Below, one piece after another: positions 1 to 10,373 of a stretch of DNA of 64,000 nt. The notes beneath the pieces were generated by a model. That model did no database searches, was not told the DNA's origin, and saw only the letters and a program-made list of their open reading frames with translations. The stretch's first letter is position 1, and each line of letters starts with the position of its first letter. Origin of the DNA: Solwaraspora sp. WMMD406 (lineage in GTDB: Bacteria; Actinomycetota; Actinomycetes; Mycobacteriales; Micromonosporaceae); contig NZ_JARUBF010000001.1 in assembly GCF_029626025.1 (NCBI RefSeq), positions 3,348,001 through 3,412,000 of the forward strand, read 5' to 3'. Position numbers and translations under genes: made by a program.

Positions 1-1
1 C

Positions 2-3000
2 GTGGCCGACCTGAACGGCCGCCGCTCGCACGACGTGGTCGCCAAGGGCCTGTCCGCGCTCTGCCGGCTGGACCACCGGGGTGCCCGGGGCGCGGAGCAG
101 AACACCGGCGACGGCGCCGGCATCATGATCCAGGTCCCGGACGCCTTCTTCCGGGCCGTTGTCGACTTCGACCTGCCGCCGGCCGGGCAGTACGCCACCG
201 GGCTGGTCTTCCTGCCCACCGATCCCGACGACGAGGCGCGCGCCCGCCGGGTGATCGAAAAGTACGCCCTGGTCGAAGGCGCCGAGGTGCTCGGCTGGCG
301 GGACGTACCGGTGGAGCCGGACGGTCTCGGCGAGACCGCCGACGCCGCCCGCCCCCACATCCGGCAACTCTTCCTGGCCGCCCACCGGCTCACCGACTCC
401 ACCGCCGGCCCGGCCGGCACCCCGCTGAGCGGGCTCGACCTCGACCGGGTCGCCTTCTGCGTGCGCAAGCAGGCCGAGCGGGAGAGCAGCGAACGCGGCG
501 TCACCGCCTACTTCCCGTCGCTGTCCGGCCGGACCATGGTCTACAAGGGCATGCTCACCCCGGACCAGCTGCCGGAGTTCTTCCCGGACCTGCGCGACGA
601 GCGGGTCGCCAGCGCCATCGCCCTGGTGCACTCCCGCTTCTCCACCAACACGTTCCCGTCCTGGCCGCTGGCCCACCCGTACCGGTTCATCGCCCACAAC
701 GGCGAGATCAACACCATCCGGGGCAACAAGAACTGGATGAACGCCCGCGAGGCGCTGCTGGCCACCGGGAACATTCCGGGCAACATCCGCCGGCTGTTCC
801 CGGTCTGCACCCCGCAGGCGTCCGACTCGGCCAACTTCGACGAGGTCCTCGAACTGCTGCACCTGGCCGGGCGCAGCCTGCCGCACGCCGTACTGATGAT
901 GATCCCGGAAGCCTGGGAGAACGACCCCGGGATGGACCCGGCGAAGCGGGCCTTCTACCGCTTCCACGCCAGCCTGATGGAACCCTGGGACGGCCCGGCG
1001 TCGGTCGCCTTCACCGACGGCGACCTCGTCGGCGCGGTGCTGGACCGCAACGGGCTGCGTCCCGGCCGCTGGTGGCGTACCAGCGACGGCCTGGTGGTGC
1101 TGGGCAGCGAGGCCGGCGTGCTCGACCTCGACCCGGCGACGGTGGTCGCCAAGGGTCGGCTGCGCCCCGGGCGGATGTTCCTGGTCGACACCGTCGGTGG
1201 GCGCATCGTCGAAGACGAGGAGATCAAGGCCGAGTTGGCCGCCGCCCGGCCGTACGGCGACTGGCTGCACGCCGGCCTGATCGAGCTGCGGGACCTGCCC
1301 GAACGCGACCACATCGTCTACGCCCACGACTCGGTGCAGCGCCGCCAGCAAACCTTCGGCTACACCGAGGAGGAGCTCAAGATCCTGGTCGCGCCGATGG
1401 CCCGCAAGGGCATCGAGCCGCTCGGGTCGATGGGCACCGACACCCCGATCTCGCCGCTGTCCACCCGGCCCCGGCTGCTGTTCGACTACTTCCACCAGCT
1501 GTTCGCCCAGGTCACCAACCCGCCGCTGGACGCCATCCGGGAGGAGATGGTGACCAGCCTGCAGTCCACCATCGGCCCGGAAGGCAACCTGCTCGACCCG
1601 GGACCGGCCTCGTGCCGGCAGATCGTGCTGCCGTACCCGATCATCGACAACGACGAGCTGGCCAAGATCCTGTCGGTGGACGAGGACGGCGACCTGCCCG
1701 GCTTCAAGGCGGTCCGGGTCTCCGGGCTCTACCCGTTGCGCGACGGCGCGCACGGCATCAAGGCCCGGCTCACCGAGATCTGCCGGCACGTGTCGGAGGC
1801 GATCGAGGACGGCGTACGGATCTTCGTGCTCTCCGACCGGGACTCCACGATGGACCTGGCGCCGATCCCGTCGCTGCTGCTCACCGCCGCAGTGCACCAG
1901 CACCTGGTCCGCGAGCAGACCCGTACCCAGGTGGCGCTGGTCGTCGAGAGCGGTGACTGCCGCGAGGTGCACCACGCGGCCGTGCTGATCGGCTACGGTG
2001 CGGCGGCGGTCAACCCGTACCTGGCGTTCGAATCGGTCGAGGATCTGATCGCCACCGGCGCGCTGGCCGGCATCACCTCGACCGAGGCGATCCGCAACTA
2101 CGTCAAGGCGCTCGGCAAGGGCGTCCTCAAGATCATGTCCAAGATGGGCATCTCGACGGTCTCCTCGTACTGCGGGGCGATGGTCTTCGAAGCCGTCGGC
2201 CTGGAACCGCGACTGGTCCAGCGCTACTTCGCCGGCACCCCCAGCACGGTCGGCGGCGTCGGCCTCGCCGGCGTCCACGCCGAGATCGCCGCCCGGCACG
2301 CCCGCGCCTACCCGGCCAACAGCGCCGAACGCTCGCACCGCCGCCTCGACGTCGGCGGCGAATACCAGTGGCGGCGGGAAGGCGAACTGCACCTGTTCAA
2401 CCCGGAGACGGTGTTCCTGCTGCAGCACGCCACCCGCTCCGGGCAGTACGACGTGTTCCGCCGCTACACCGCCACCGTCGACGACCTGGCCGCACAGGCC
2501 GGCTCGCTGCGCGGACTGTTCACCCTGCGCACCGGCGTACGCGAACCGGTCCCGCTGGACGAGGTCGAACCGGCCAGCGAGATCGTCAAACGCTTCTCCA
2601 CCGGGGCGATGAGCTACGGCTCGATCTCCGCCGAGGCCCACGAAACCCTCGCCATCGCGATGAACCGGCTCGGTGGGCGGTCCAACACCGGTGAGGGCGG
2701 CGAGGACGTCGACCGGCTCTACGACCCGACCCGGCGTTCGGCGGTCAAGCAGATCGCCTCCGGCCGGTTCGGTGTCACCAGCGAATACCTGGTCAACGCC
2801 GACGACCTGCAGATCAAGATGGCCCAGGGCGCCAAGCCCGGCGAAGGCGGCCAACTGCCCGGCAACAAGGTGTGGCCGTGGATCGCCAAGACCCGGCACG
2901 CCACCCCCGGCGTCGGGCTGATCTCCCCGCCGCCGCACCACGACATCTACTCCATCGAGGATCTGGCCCAACTGGTCCACGACCTCAAGTGCGTCAACCC

Positions 3001-4507
3001 AGCCGCCCGGGTACACGTCAAGCTGGTCAGCGAGATCGGCGTCGGCACCATCGCCGCCGGCGTCGCCAAGCTCAAGGCCGACGTCATCCTGATCTCCGGC
3101 CACGACGGCGGCACCGGTGCGTCTCCGCTCAACTCGCTCAAGCACGCCGGCACCCCGTGGGAGCTGGGCCTGGCCGAGACCCAGCAGACGCTGCTGCTCA
3201 ACAAGCTGCGCGACCGGGTCACCGTCCAGGTCGACGGCCAACTCAAGACCGGCCGGGACGTGCTGGTCGCGGCGCTGCTCGGCGCCGAGGAGTACGGCTT
3301 CGCCACCGCCCCGCTGATCGTCGAGGGCTGCGTGATGATGCGGGTCTGCCACCTGGACACCTGCCCGGTCGGCATCGCCACCCAGAACCCGGTGCTGCGG
3401 GAACGCTTCACCGGCAAGCCGGAGTTCGTGGAGAACTTCTTCCTGTTCCTCGCCGAGGAGGTCCGCGGCTACCTGGCCGAGCTGGGTTTCCGCAGCATCG
3501 ACGAGGCGATCGGCCGCGCCGACCTGCTCGACACCGCCCCGGCGGTGGACCACTGGAAGGCCAAAGGGCTGGACCTGTCGGCGGTACTGCACGTGCCGAC
3601 CCTGCCGGCCGGGGCGTCGCTGCGCGGCGTCCGCGCCCAGGACCATGGCCTGGACAAGGCGCTGGACAACACCCTGATCGCGTTGGCCGCGCCGGCGTTG
3701 ACCGACCGGACCCCGGTGCGGGCGGCGGTCGCGGTGCGCAACGAGCACCGCAGCGTCGGCGCGATGCTCGGCGGCGAGGTGACCCGCCGGGCCGGCGGCG
3801 CCGGGCTGCCCGACGACACCATCGTGTTCACCCTGACCGGCACCGCCGGGCAGTCGTTCGGGGCGTTCCTGCCGCGCGGGGTGACGATGCGGCTGCACGG
3901 CGATGCCAACGACTACGTCGGCAAGGGCCTGTCCGGCGGCCGGCTGATCGTCCGCCCGGACGCGGCCGCGCCGTTCGCCGCCCCCGGCGGGGTCGGCGCC
4001 GAGGAACAGATCATCGCCGGCAACACCATCCTGTACGGGGCCACCGCCGGTGAGCTGTTCCTGCGTGGCCGGGTCGGTGAACGGTTCGCGGTGCGCAACT
4101 CCGGCGCGGTCACCGTGGTCGAGGGCGTCGGCGACCACGGCTGCGAATACATGACCGGCGGTACGGTCGTCGTACTCGGGCCGACCGGACGCAACTTCGC
4201 CGCCGGCATGTCCGGCGGTACGGCGTACCTGTGGCGGCTGGACACCGAGCGGGTCAACCGCGAACTGGTCGACCTGGAGCCGGTGTCGGCCGAGGCTGAG
4301 GTGCTGCTGCGCGACCTGGTCGAACGGCACTTCGCCGAAACCGACTCGGCGGTGGCCGAGGCGCTGCTCAAGCGCTGGCCGGAAGCGGTGGAGGAGTTCA
4401 CCGCCGTGGTGCCCCGCGACTACAAGCGGGTGTTGGAAGCGATGCGGGCCGCCGAAGCCGCCGGCCGTGACGTGGATGAGGCCGTCATGGAGGTGGCTCG
4501 TGCCTGA
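2..4507 (+). CDS. gltB: Glutamate synthase large subunit, 5' truncated by the window edge
   Basis: This is the alpha subunit of NADPH-dependent glutamate synthase, which makes two glutamates from glutamine and 2-oxoglutarate in the cytoplasm. The visible 1501 residues begin inside the N-terminal amidotransferase domain ([20 protein letters not shown]); the catalytic N-terminal cysteine that starts the mature enzyme must lie upstream of base 1. The GTG at 2 is therefore probably internal. The central and FMN-binding synthase domains follow ([22 protein letters not shown]). Cysteines near residues 1110-1121 ([15 protein letters not shown]) fit the 3Fe-4S cluster, and the C-terminal glycine-rich beta-helix contains [20 protein letters not shown]. 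The stop overlaps the gltD start by 8 bases, so the two are co-translated. Family assignment is secure; only the start is missing. Confidence 0.97.
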   Translation: MADLNGRRSHDVVAKGLSALCRLDHRGARGAEQNTGDGAGIMIQVPDAFFRAVVDFDLPPAGQYATGLVFLPTDPDDEARARRVIEKYALVEGAEVLGWRDVPVEPDGLGETADAARPHIRQLFLAAHRLTDSTAGPAGTPLSGLDLDRVAFCVRKQAERESSERGVTAYFPSLSGRTMVYKGMLTPDQLPEFFPDLRDERVASAIALVHSRFSTNTFPSWPLAHPYRFIAHNGEINTIRGNKNWMNAREALLATGNIPGNIRRLFPVCTPQASDSANFDEVLELLHLAGRSLPHAVLMMIPEAWENDPGMDPAKRAFYRFHASLMEPWDGPASVAFTDGDLVGAVLDRNGLRPGRWWRTSDGLVVLGSEAGVLDLDPATVVAKGRLRPGRMFLVDTVGGRIVEDEEIKAELAAARPYGDWLHAGLIELRDLPERDHIVYAHDSVQRRQQTFGYTEEELKILVAPMARKGIEPLGSMGTDTPISPLSTRPRLLFDYFHQLFAQVTNPPLDAIREEMVTSLQSTIGPEGNLLDPGPASCRQIVLPYPIIDNDELAKILSVDEDGDLPGFKAVRVSGLYPLRDGAHGIKARLTEICRHVSEAIEDGVRIFVLSDRDSTMDLAPIPSLLLTAAVHQHLVREQTRTQVALVVESGDCREVHHAAVLIGYGAAAVNPYLAFESVEDLIATGALAGITSTEAIRNYVKALGKGVLKIMSKMGISTVSSYCGAMVFEAVGLEPRLVQRYFAGTPSTVGGVGLAGVHAEIAARHARAYPANSAERSHRRLDVGGEYQWRREGELHLFNPETVFLLQHATRSGQYDVFRRYTATVDDLAAQAGSLRGLFTLRTGVREPVPLDEVEPASEIVKRFSTGAMSYGSISAEAHETLAIAMNRLGGRSNTGEGGEDVDRLYDPTRRSAVKQIASGRFGVTSEYLVNADDLQIKMAQGAKPGEGGQLPGNKVWPWIAKTRHATPGVGLISPPPHHDIYSIEDLAQLVHDLKCVNPAARVHVKLVSEIGVGTIAAGVAKLKADVILISGHDGGTGASPLNSLKHAGTPWELGLAETQQTLLLNKLRDRVTVQVDGQLKTGRDVLVAALLGAEEYGFATAPLIVEGCVMMRVCHLDTCPVGIATQNPVLRERFTGKPEFVENFFLFLAEEVRGYLAELGFRSIDEAIGRADLLDTAPAVDHWKAKGLDLSAVLHVPTLPAGASLRGVRAQDHGLDKALDNTLIALAAPALTDRTPVRAAVAVRNEHRSVGAMLGGEVTRRAGGAGLPDDTIVFTLTGTAGQSFGAFLPRGVTMRLHGDANDYVGKGLSGGRLIVRPDAAAPFAAPGGVGAEEQIIAGNTILYGATAGELFLRGRVGERFAVRNSGAVTVVEGVGDHGCEYMTGGTVVVLGPTGRNFAAGMSGGTAYLWRLDTERVNRELVDLEPVSAEAEVLLRDLVERHFAETDSAVAEALLKRWPEAVEEFTAVVPRDYKRVLEAMRAAEAAGRDVDEAVMEVARA

Positions 4508-6068
4508 CCCGACCGGATTCCTGCGGTTGTCGCGGCGGCTGCCAGAGCGCCGCCCCGTGCCGGTACGGATCTCCGACTGGCGTGAGGTCTACCCACCGGC
4601 GACCGACGAACTGATCCGTGAGCAGGCGACCCGCTGCATGGACTGCGGGATCCCGTTCTGCCACGACGGCTGCCCGCTGGGCAACCGCATCCCGGACTGG
4701 AACGACCTGGTCCGTACGGGTGGCTGGGCGGCGGCCATCGAGTCGCTGCACGCCACCAACAACTTCCCGGAGTTCACCGGCCGGCTCTGCCCGGCGCCCT
4801 GCGAGGCGGCCTGCGTCCTTGGCATCGCCGGTGGCGCGCCGGTCACCATCAAGCAGGTCGAGGTCGAGATCATCAACCGGGCGTTCGGCGCCGGTCTGGT
4901 GACCCCGCAGGTGGTGCCGGAGCCGTCGGGCAAGCGGGTCGCCGTGGTCGGCTCCGGACCGGCCGGGCTGGCCGCCGCCCAGCAGCTTGCGCGGGCCGGG
5001 CACGCGGTCACCGTCTTCGAACGCGACGACGCGATCGGCGGGCTGATGCGCTACGGCATCCCCGACTTCAAGCTGGAAAAGGAACACATCGACCGCCGGC
5101 TGGACCAGTTGGCCGCCGAGGGGGTCCAGTTCCGCACCGGGGTCGACGTCGGTGCCGACGTGACCGCCGAGCAGTTGCGGGCCGACCACGACGCGGTGCT
5201 GCTGGCCTGCGGCGCGCTGGCCGGTCGGGACACCCCGGCCACGCCGGGGCGGGCGCTGCGCGGGGTGCACCTGGCGATGGATCACCTGGTCGCCGCCAAC
5301 CGGGTGGTGGCGCAGGCCGCCGCGCAGGCCCGGTCGGCCGAGGCGGCCGGGGTGGTGGCGGTGGAGCCACCGGCCGACGACAGCCTGTCGCACGTGGACG
5401 GGGTCGCGGTCGGTCGTCCGGCGATCGACGCCGCCGGCAAGCACGTGGTGATCATCGGTGGCGGTGACACCGCCGCCGACTGCCTGGGGGTCGCCCACCG
5501 GCAGGGCGCCGCCGGCGTCTACCAGCTGGATCTCTACCCGGAGCCGCCGTCGGCCCGGGACGAGGCCCGGGACCCGTGGCCCACCTGGCCGTGGATCCTG
5601 CGCGAATACCCGGCCCACGAGGAGGGCGGCGAACGGGTCTTCGCCGTCGCGGTGCAGGAGTTCGTCGACGACGGTACGGGCGCGGTGCGCGCCGTACGGA
5701 TCGCCGAGGTGACCGTGACCAAGGTCGACGGGCAGCGGATCCTGACGGTGGTGCCGGGCTCGGAGCGGGAGTTGCCGGCGGACCTGGTGCTGCTGGCGAT
5801 CGGATTCGAGGGCACCGAGCCCCAGCCGCTGCTGGAGCAGTTGCGGCTGACCCGTAACCGGCGGGGTGCGATCGACTCCGACGGGCAGTGGCAGACCGCC
5901 ACCAAGGGGGTATTCGTCGCCGGTGACATGCATCGGGGCGCGTCGCTGATCGTGTGGGCGATCGCCGAGGGGCGGGCGGCGGCGGCCGCGATCCACTCGT
6001 ACCTGGGCGGGGTGGGGGAGTTGCCGGCCCCGGTGACCCCGACGATGCAGCCACTCGTCGCCCGCTGA
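4500..6068 (+). CDS. gltD: Glutamate synthase small subunit
   Basis: This 522-residue beta subunit delivers NADPH electrons to GltB. The start is the GTG at 4500, preceded by GGAGGT at 4489-4494 with 5-base spacing; a longer in-frame ATG at 4467 lies inside gltB and lacks a ribosome site. N-terminal cysteine motifs [14 protein letters not shown] and CPAPCEAAC bind the Fe-S clusters. The FAD fold follows at [14 protein letters not shown] (about residue 152) and the NADPH fold at GGGDTAADC (about residue 320). Length matches the family. It forms a two-gene unit with gltB, ended by the hairpin at 6163-6194. Confidence 0.97.
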   Translation: MPDPTGFLRLSRRLPERRPVPVRISDWREVYPPATDELIREQATRCMDCGIPFCHDGCPLGNRIPDWNDLVRTGGWAAAIESLHATNNFPEFTGRLCPAPCEAACVLGIAGGAPVTIKQVEVEIINRAFGAGLVTPQVVPEPSGKRVAVVGSGPAGLAAAQQLARAGHAVTVFERDDAIGGLMRYGIPDFKLEKEHIDRRLDQLAAEGVQFRTGVDVGADVTAEQLRADHDAVLLACGALAGRDTPATPGRALRGVHLAMDHLVAANRVVAQAAAQARSAEAAGVVAVEPPADDSLSHVDGVAVGRPAIDAAGKHVVIIGGGDTAADCLGVAHRQGAAGVYQLDLYPEPPSARDEARDPWPTWPWILREYPAHEEGGERVFAVAVQEFVDDGTGAVRAVRIAEVTVTKVDGQRILTVVPGSERELPADLVLLAIGFEGTEPQPLLEQLRLTRNRRGAIDSDGQWQTATKGVFVAGDMHRGASLIVWAIAEGRAAAAAIHSYLGGVGELPAPVTPTMQPLVAR

Positions 6069-6162
6069 TCCTGCGGGGCCCGCTAGGCCCGCTGACCGTT
6101 TTCGCGGTCGGCGTCGTTTCGCGGTCGCCGTCGTTTTCGCGTTCCGCCTCGTCGGGGTACGG

Positions 6163-6194
6163 CCCTGCTGGAGATCTGCTGGTCTCCAGCAGGG
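6163..6194 (+). terminator. Hairpin after gltBD
   Basis: A perfect 12-bp inverted repeat (CCCTGCTGGAGA, 8-base loop, TCTCCAGCAGGG) is followed by a pyrimidine-rich tract CTTTCCTCTT. It sits 95 bases after gltD and is a convincing intrinsic-type terminator. The stretch before it (6099-6140) holds short direct repeats of TTTCGCGGTCG-like sequence with no visible function. Confidence 0.8.
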
Positions 6195-6310
6195 CTTTCC
6201 TCTTCCCGACATGTAGATGTTTCGATAGAATTACCGGCTAGTAACAACCGTTGCTTCCCACGGCCACGCGCGCGGCCACGAGGATCCCCCATCCTTCGTG
6301 AGGTCCGTCC

Positions 6311-7117
6311 ATGATCCTTCGTCCCCTGGCTCGCGCTGCCCTCGCGCTAGCCGTCACCCTCGGTGCCGTCGGCGCCGGTGCCCTCGCGGTCGCCGCCCCG
6401 GCGCAGGCCGCACAAGCGGTGCACTACGTCGCCCTCGGCGACTCCTTCTCCTCCGGTGTCGGTGCCGGACCCTACGACGGCACGACCTGTCTGCGCAGCA
6501 ACCGCTCGTACGCCCCACTGTGGGCGGCCGCCAACTCGCCGGCCAGCTTCCGCTTCCCGGCCTGCGGCGGAGCGGTCACCTCCGACGTGATCAACCGGCA
6601 GCTGTCGTCGTTGAGCGCCACCACCACGATGGTCACCATCACGATCGGCGGCAACGACGCCGGGTTCGCCGACGTCGTGCTCAACTGCCGGCTGGGCAGC
6701 GAGTCGTCGTGCGCGAGCGCGGTCGACCGGGCCGAGCAGTTCGCCACCAGCCAGCTGCCGGGCCGGCTGGACGCCACCTATGCCGCGATCACGCAGCGGG
6801 CACCCAACGCCCGGCTGATCGTGCTCGGCTACCCGCGCCTGTTCGACGAGGTCCGCTACTGCGGGCTGCTGAGCATGAGCCTGACCAAGCGGGCCATCAT
6901 CAACGACGCCGCCGACCTGCTCGCCGACGTCACCGCGGCGCGGGCGGCGGCCGCCGGCGCGACCTTCGTGGACACCCGACCGCAGTTCGCCGGACACGGA
7001 GTCTGCGCGGCCAGCCCGTGGATCAACGACTTCTCGGCGTTGATCGCCGCCTACCACCCCAACGCCGCCGGCTACCGCGACGGCTACCTGGCCGCGCTCA
7101 CCACGGTCACCGGCTGA
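6311..7117 (+). CDS. Secreted SGNH/GDSL-type esterase or lipase
   Basis: A 268-residue exported hydrolase. The first ~34 residues are a Sec signal peptide (hydrophobic alanine-rich core, then APAQAAQA). Block I is GDSFSSG with the catalytic serine, block III is GGNDAGF, and block V is near the C-terminus (HPNAAGYRDGY, catalytic histidine). Cysteines in TTCLRSN, PACGG, LNCRL, SSCAS, RYCGL and HGVCAA would form disulfides as in Streptomyces secreted SGNH lipases. The substrate is presumably an acyl ester; specificity cannot be read from sequence. It is monocistronic, flanked by the gltD terminator and its own hairpin. Confidence 0.9.
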   Translation: MILRPLARAALALAVTLGAVGAGALAVAAPAQAAQAVHYVALGDSFSSGVGAGPYDGTTCLRSNRSYAPLWAAANSPASFRFPACGGAVTSDVINRQLSSLSATTTMVTITIGGNDAGFADVVLNCRLGSESSCASAVDRAEQFATSQLPGRLDATYAAITQRAPNARLIVLGYPRLFDEVRYCGLLSMSLTKRAIINDAADLLADVTAARAAAAGATFVDTRPQFAGHGVCAASPWINDFSALIAAYHPNAAGYRDGYLAALTTVTG

Positions 7118-7120
7118 CCG

Positions 7121-7156
7121 GGCCGGTCCCCGACCTCGCGCGATCGGGGACCGGCC
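7121..7156 (+). terminator. Hairpin after the lipase gene
   Basis: Perfect 13-bp stem (GGCCGGTCCCCGA / TCGGGGACCGGCC) with a 10-base loop, starting 3 bases after the lipase stop. There is no T tract, as is common in high-GC actinomycete terminators. Confidence 0.75.
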
Positions 7157-7226
7157 ACGCTTCGACCGCGTCGAGCGGAGGCGGCCAGCCCGCTTCGATC
7201 GCGCGCCCGGACACCAATATGCGGTG

Positions 7227-7274
7227 GGCGGTGATCCCGTAGGGGGATCATGATCCCCCTACGGGATCACCGCC
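7227..7274. repeat. 48-bp perfect palindrome, dispersed element copy 1
   Basis: The two 24-base arms are perfect reverse complements; the core arm is GATCCCGTAGGGGGATCA, meeting its mirror at a central TCATGA. It lies between convergent genes (lipase and channel). A close relative is at 31691-31728. The bases just downstream are also conserved between the two (cAAAACgaCATcGG here, cAAAACagCATtGG there), so this looks like a repeated genomic element rather than a chance terminator. It may also act as a bidirectional terminator here. Confidence 0.8.
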
Positions 7275-7337
7275 AAAACGACATCGGCTCCAGGACCACG
7301 ACGTTGGCTCCGGGGCGGGGCAGCACCGTCCGTCGGC

Positions 7338-8141
<804 letters not shown>

Positions 8142-8246
8142 CGACCGCACTTCCGGCAGTTGTCGTGACACTCTCGTTACGGATACTAGGCGCATTTCGG
8201 GCTGCAGGTGACTCGCCGCCGCCGTCTGCCGTCCAGGCAGCGGCGA

Positions 8247-8277
8247 TCCGGTCCCCGGTCGTACTCCGGGGACCGGA
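8247..8277 (-). terminator. Hairpin after the protease operon
   Basis: Perfect 12-bp inverted repeat (TCCGGTCCCCGG / CCGGGGACCGGA) with a 7-base loop, 20 bases beyond the stop of the minus-strand gene ending at 8297. Confidence 0.7.
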
Positions 8278-8296
8278 ACTACCTCACCGGCTCGCG

Positions 8297-8896
8297 TCAG
8301 GGGCCGGGCGTCGCCCCCGGTGCCTCCGACTGATCGGGCGGGATCATCGTGCTGGCCTTTTCGGCCAGGTCACTCAGGAATTCGTCCGCCGGGACCACGC
8401 GATCTTCCTTACCGACCGGCGAGGGTTCCAGTGGAATGATCAGGTCTCTCCTGGGCAGGTGCAGCCACAACGCCATCACGTACAGGGCGGGGACCCGTAG
8501 CAGGCGCAGCTCGAATCGGCCGGTCTTGAGCGCGGCCAGGTTGAGGAGACCCTTGAGAGCCTTGTCGGTGGACGCGACGAACGGCCCTTCGGTGAACTGC
8601 GACATCTGTTCGGTGCCGTCCGGCGCGGCAGCGGTCTCCGCGCTGGCGATGGGTTGTCCGGCTTCCTCGATCAGGTAACGCCAGCCAACCGGCTGTGCGC
8701 TGTCCAGCCCGTTGCCGGCGATGATGTCGTCGAGACCCAGCACGTAGATCCGGTGCGGAGTGGACAACTCGAGCTGATCTTTCCGGGCGTTGCGTAGTGC
8801 CTTGGTCGAGAATTTCGAGGCGTCGGCGAACGTGCGCATCCTCGACCGGATCCGGTCGCGTACGCCGCTCGGCGGATCGGGCATTTCGAGTGGCAT
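8297..8896 (-). CDS. Hypothetical protein, partner of the papain-like protease
   Basis: A 199-residue soluble protein that I do not recognise. It starts 9 bases after the stop of the protease gene, with GGAG at the stop codon as ribosome site, so the two form an operon. The N-terminal third is basic and helical (RDRIRSRMRTFADASKF). The middle holds TPHRIYVLGLDDIIAGNGLD, and the C-terminal part is LRVPALYVMALWLHLPRRD followed by an acidic, proline-rich tail. There is no signal peptide or clear TM segment. It could be an inhibitor, chaperone or co-effector of the protease; this rests only on gene order. Confidence 0.75.
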   Translation of the reverse strand: MPLEMPDPPSGVRDRIRSRMRTFADASKFSTKALRNARKDQLELSTPHRIYVLGLDDIIAGNGLDSAQPVGWRYLIEEAGQPIASAETAAAPDGTEQMSQFTEGPFVASTDKALKGLLNLAALKTGRFELRLLRVPALYVMALWLHLPRRDLIIPLEPSPVGKEDRVVPADEFLSDLAEKASTMIPPDQSEAPGATPGP

Positions 8897-8905
8897 GTCT
8901 ATCTC

Positions 8906-9916
8906 CTAGCGCTGGGTCTTGTAACTGACGTTCCAGGTCCCGCTGCCCTGATATCCGTCGCGGAAGGTGCGGTACGAGACGTCGGAGTCCCCGTACCACG
9001 GGTCCGCCACACTGACGTACTCCTCACCGTCGAGGAAAAAGCGTCCGCGTATCGCCAGGATATGGCCGCCGCCGCCCCGCCAGGACGTATTCAATTCGAT
9101 CGGGGCCGAGTTGGCCATCTCGGCGCCGATCTCGGCGGGAGTCAAGGCCCGGTTCTCTCGTTGACGCAGGACGCCGACACGCTGCATCGCCGTGTCCGGC
9201 CAGCGCCCCTGGTTGCCGGGCGACACCACGCCCGGAGCTACGCAGCAGTCGTTCCGGTTTAGCTCCGCGTCGGCGAGGGTGCACTGGGTCCAGGGGGTGT
9301 TCGGGTCGTAGTAGGCCGCGACGCTCACGGTGGCCGCCGACCAGCACCACATGTCCTGCTCCTGGCGCTGCATGGCGAAATCGAGCCGCTGGTCGATCAT
9401 CGAGATGACGAACTTCTCGTGGATTCCGCCATTAGCGTTGAACTGACAGTTGACGCGCCCGCCGCCGTTGTCGGTGGACGAGGTCACGCCGGTGCCGTCC
9501 ATCCGGAGAAACACGTTCGAGGTGAGGGTCGACTCGAAGGAGAACGCGTCGCCCGCGTGGGTGTGCAGCCGGAACTTCTCGGCGGAACCGCCGTTGGCGT
9601 TGAACTGGGCGTTGACCAGACCGCCGCCGCCCGTGACCTGCGCAGCGACACCCCGGCTATCCATCCGGAGCCACACGTTGGGAAAGGCGGCCGACTCGAA
9701 CGAGTAGGTGCCGTCGGCCTGTCGACGAATCTTGAACCTTTCGTACGGGCCGGGTGTGCCGGCGCTGAACTGGCAGTTGACCAGTCCGCCGCCATTCGCG
9801 GTCTGGGAGGTGACCCCTCGACCGTCAAGGCGGAGATAGACGTTCGGGAACGCTGTCGATCGGATCGTGATCGGGGTTTCCCCGAGCACGGCAAGATCGG
9901 CCGCTGATAAGGGCAT
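8906..9916 (-). CDS. Papain-like cysteine protease with three beta-trefoil-type repeats
   Basis: A 336-residue protein starting at the ATG at 9916 (GGAG, 5-base spacing); an upstream start at 9952 is less likely. Residues ~15-63, 70-117 and 125-171 are three tandem repeats with the pattern NVxLRxDGxGVxxxxxNGGG followed by VNxQFNANGG and EKF, resembling fascin/ricin-like trefoil folds. The C-terminal half has the signature of the papain-like C39-2/C70-type family: Q185 or Q187 and C191 in QDMWCWSAA, H285 in GGGGHILAIRG, and D305 in VADPWYGD. Extra cysteines (QCT, NDCCV) lie after the active site. No signal peptide is visible, so it may act inside the cell or be exported by a non-Sec route. Confidence 0.82.
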   Translation of the reverse strand: MPLSAADLAVLGETPITIRSTAFPNVYLRLDGRGVTSQTANGGGLVNCQFSAGTPGPYERFKIRRQADGTYSFESAAFPNVWLRMDSRGVAAQVTGGGGLVNAQFNANGGSAEKFRLHTHAGDAFSFESTLTSNVFLRMDGTGVTSSTDNGGGRVNCQFNANGGIHEKFVISMIDQRLDFAMQRQEQDMWCWSAATVSVAAYYDPNTPWTQCTLADAELNRNDCCVAPGVVSPGNQGRWPDTAMQRVGVLRQRENRALTPAEIGAEMANSAPIELNTSWRGGGGHILAIRGRFFLDGEEYVSVADPWYGDSDVSYRTFRDGYQGSGTWNVSYKTQR

Positions 9917-10373
9917 GGTGTCTCCGATCCGTGTTGCGGTGCCAACGATCATGTTGGCGCAATGGACGGCAAGGCACCATCACTATAAATCACCGGTCGA
10001 TTACCGCAAGTGTCTGGAGCGCGACTGCCGAGGGGTTGACACAGCAAGGTTTGCCACCTTGCCACAATTGTTAAGCAAATCGCCGGGTCAAGTGCAATAG
10101 GCAAATCGCCATGTGTTGGGTCATGATATGAATTTGCCACCGAAGCTGGCTGCTGTACGGGCTCGTTGCGATCGATCATGCGGCGACGCCGTGCCGGGAC
10201 GGGCCGGGGTGTGCCGGGCGGGTCCGGGCGAGGCCGGGTCAACAGCGCACGGCCGATTCGGATAGTGTTTTCCCGGCTACCCGGAAGCAGGTGGGGGTGC
10301 GGGTGAAGGACCGGTGCTGGGCCCGGTGCGGGGCACTGCCACGGGCAGGCGGAGCACTGCCGGGGGTGGCACG
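9917..10373. other. Divergent intergenic region between protease and FtsK-type genes
   Basis: 457 bases without a convincing gene, less GC-rich than its surroundings around 10020-10140. It holds a TTGACA hexamer on the plus strand (10036-10041), a 7-bp inverted repeat GCAAGGT/ACCTTGC (10044-10050 and 10056-10062), and two copies of GCAAATCGCC (from about 10074 and 10102). These are candidate promoter or operator elements; assignment to either gene is not possible by eye. Confidence 0.4.

Noticed and set aside
4485-6212. Long open frames opposite gltB/gltD and other genes
   Set aside because: They are codon-bias shadows in high-GC DNA: Arg/Pro/Gly/His-rich, without ribosome sites or recognisable motifs, and fully overlapped by secure genes.
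10044-10062. Inverted repeat as a terminator
   Set aside because: The 7-bp stem lies between divergent genes where no transcript should end; it is more likely an operator, and is listed only within the intergenic entry.
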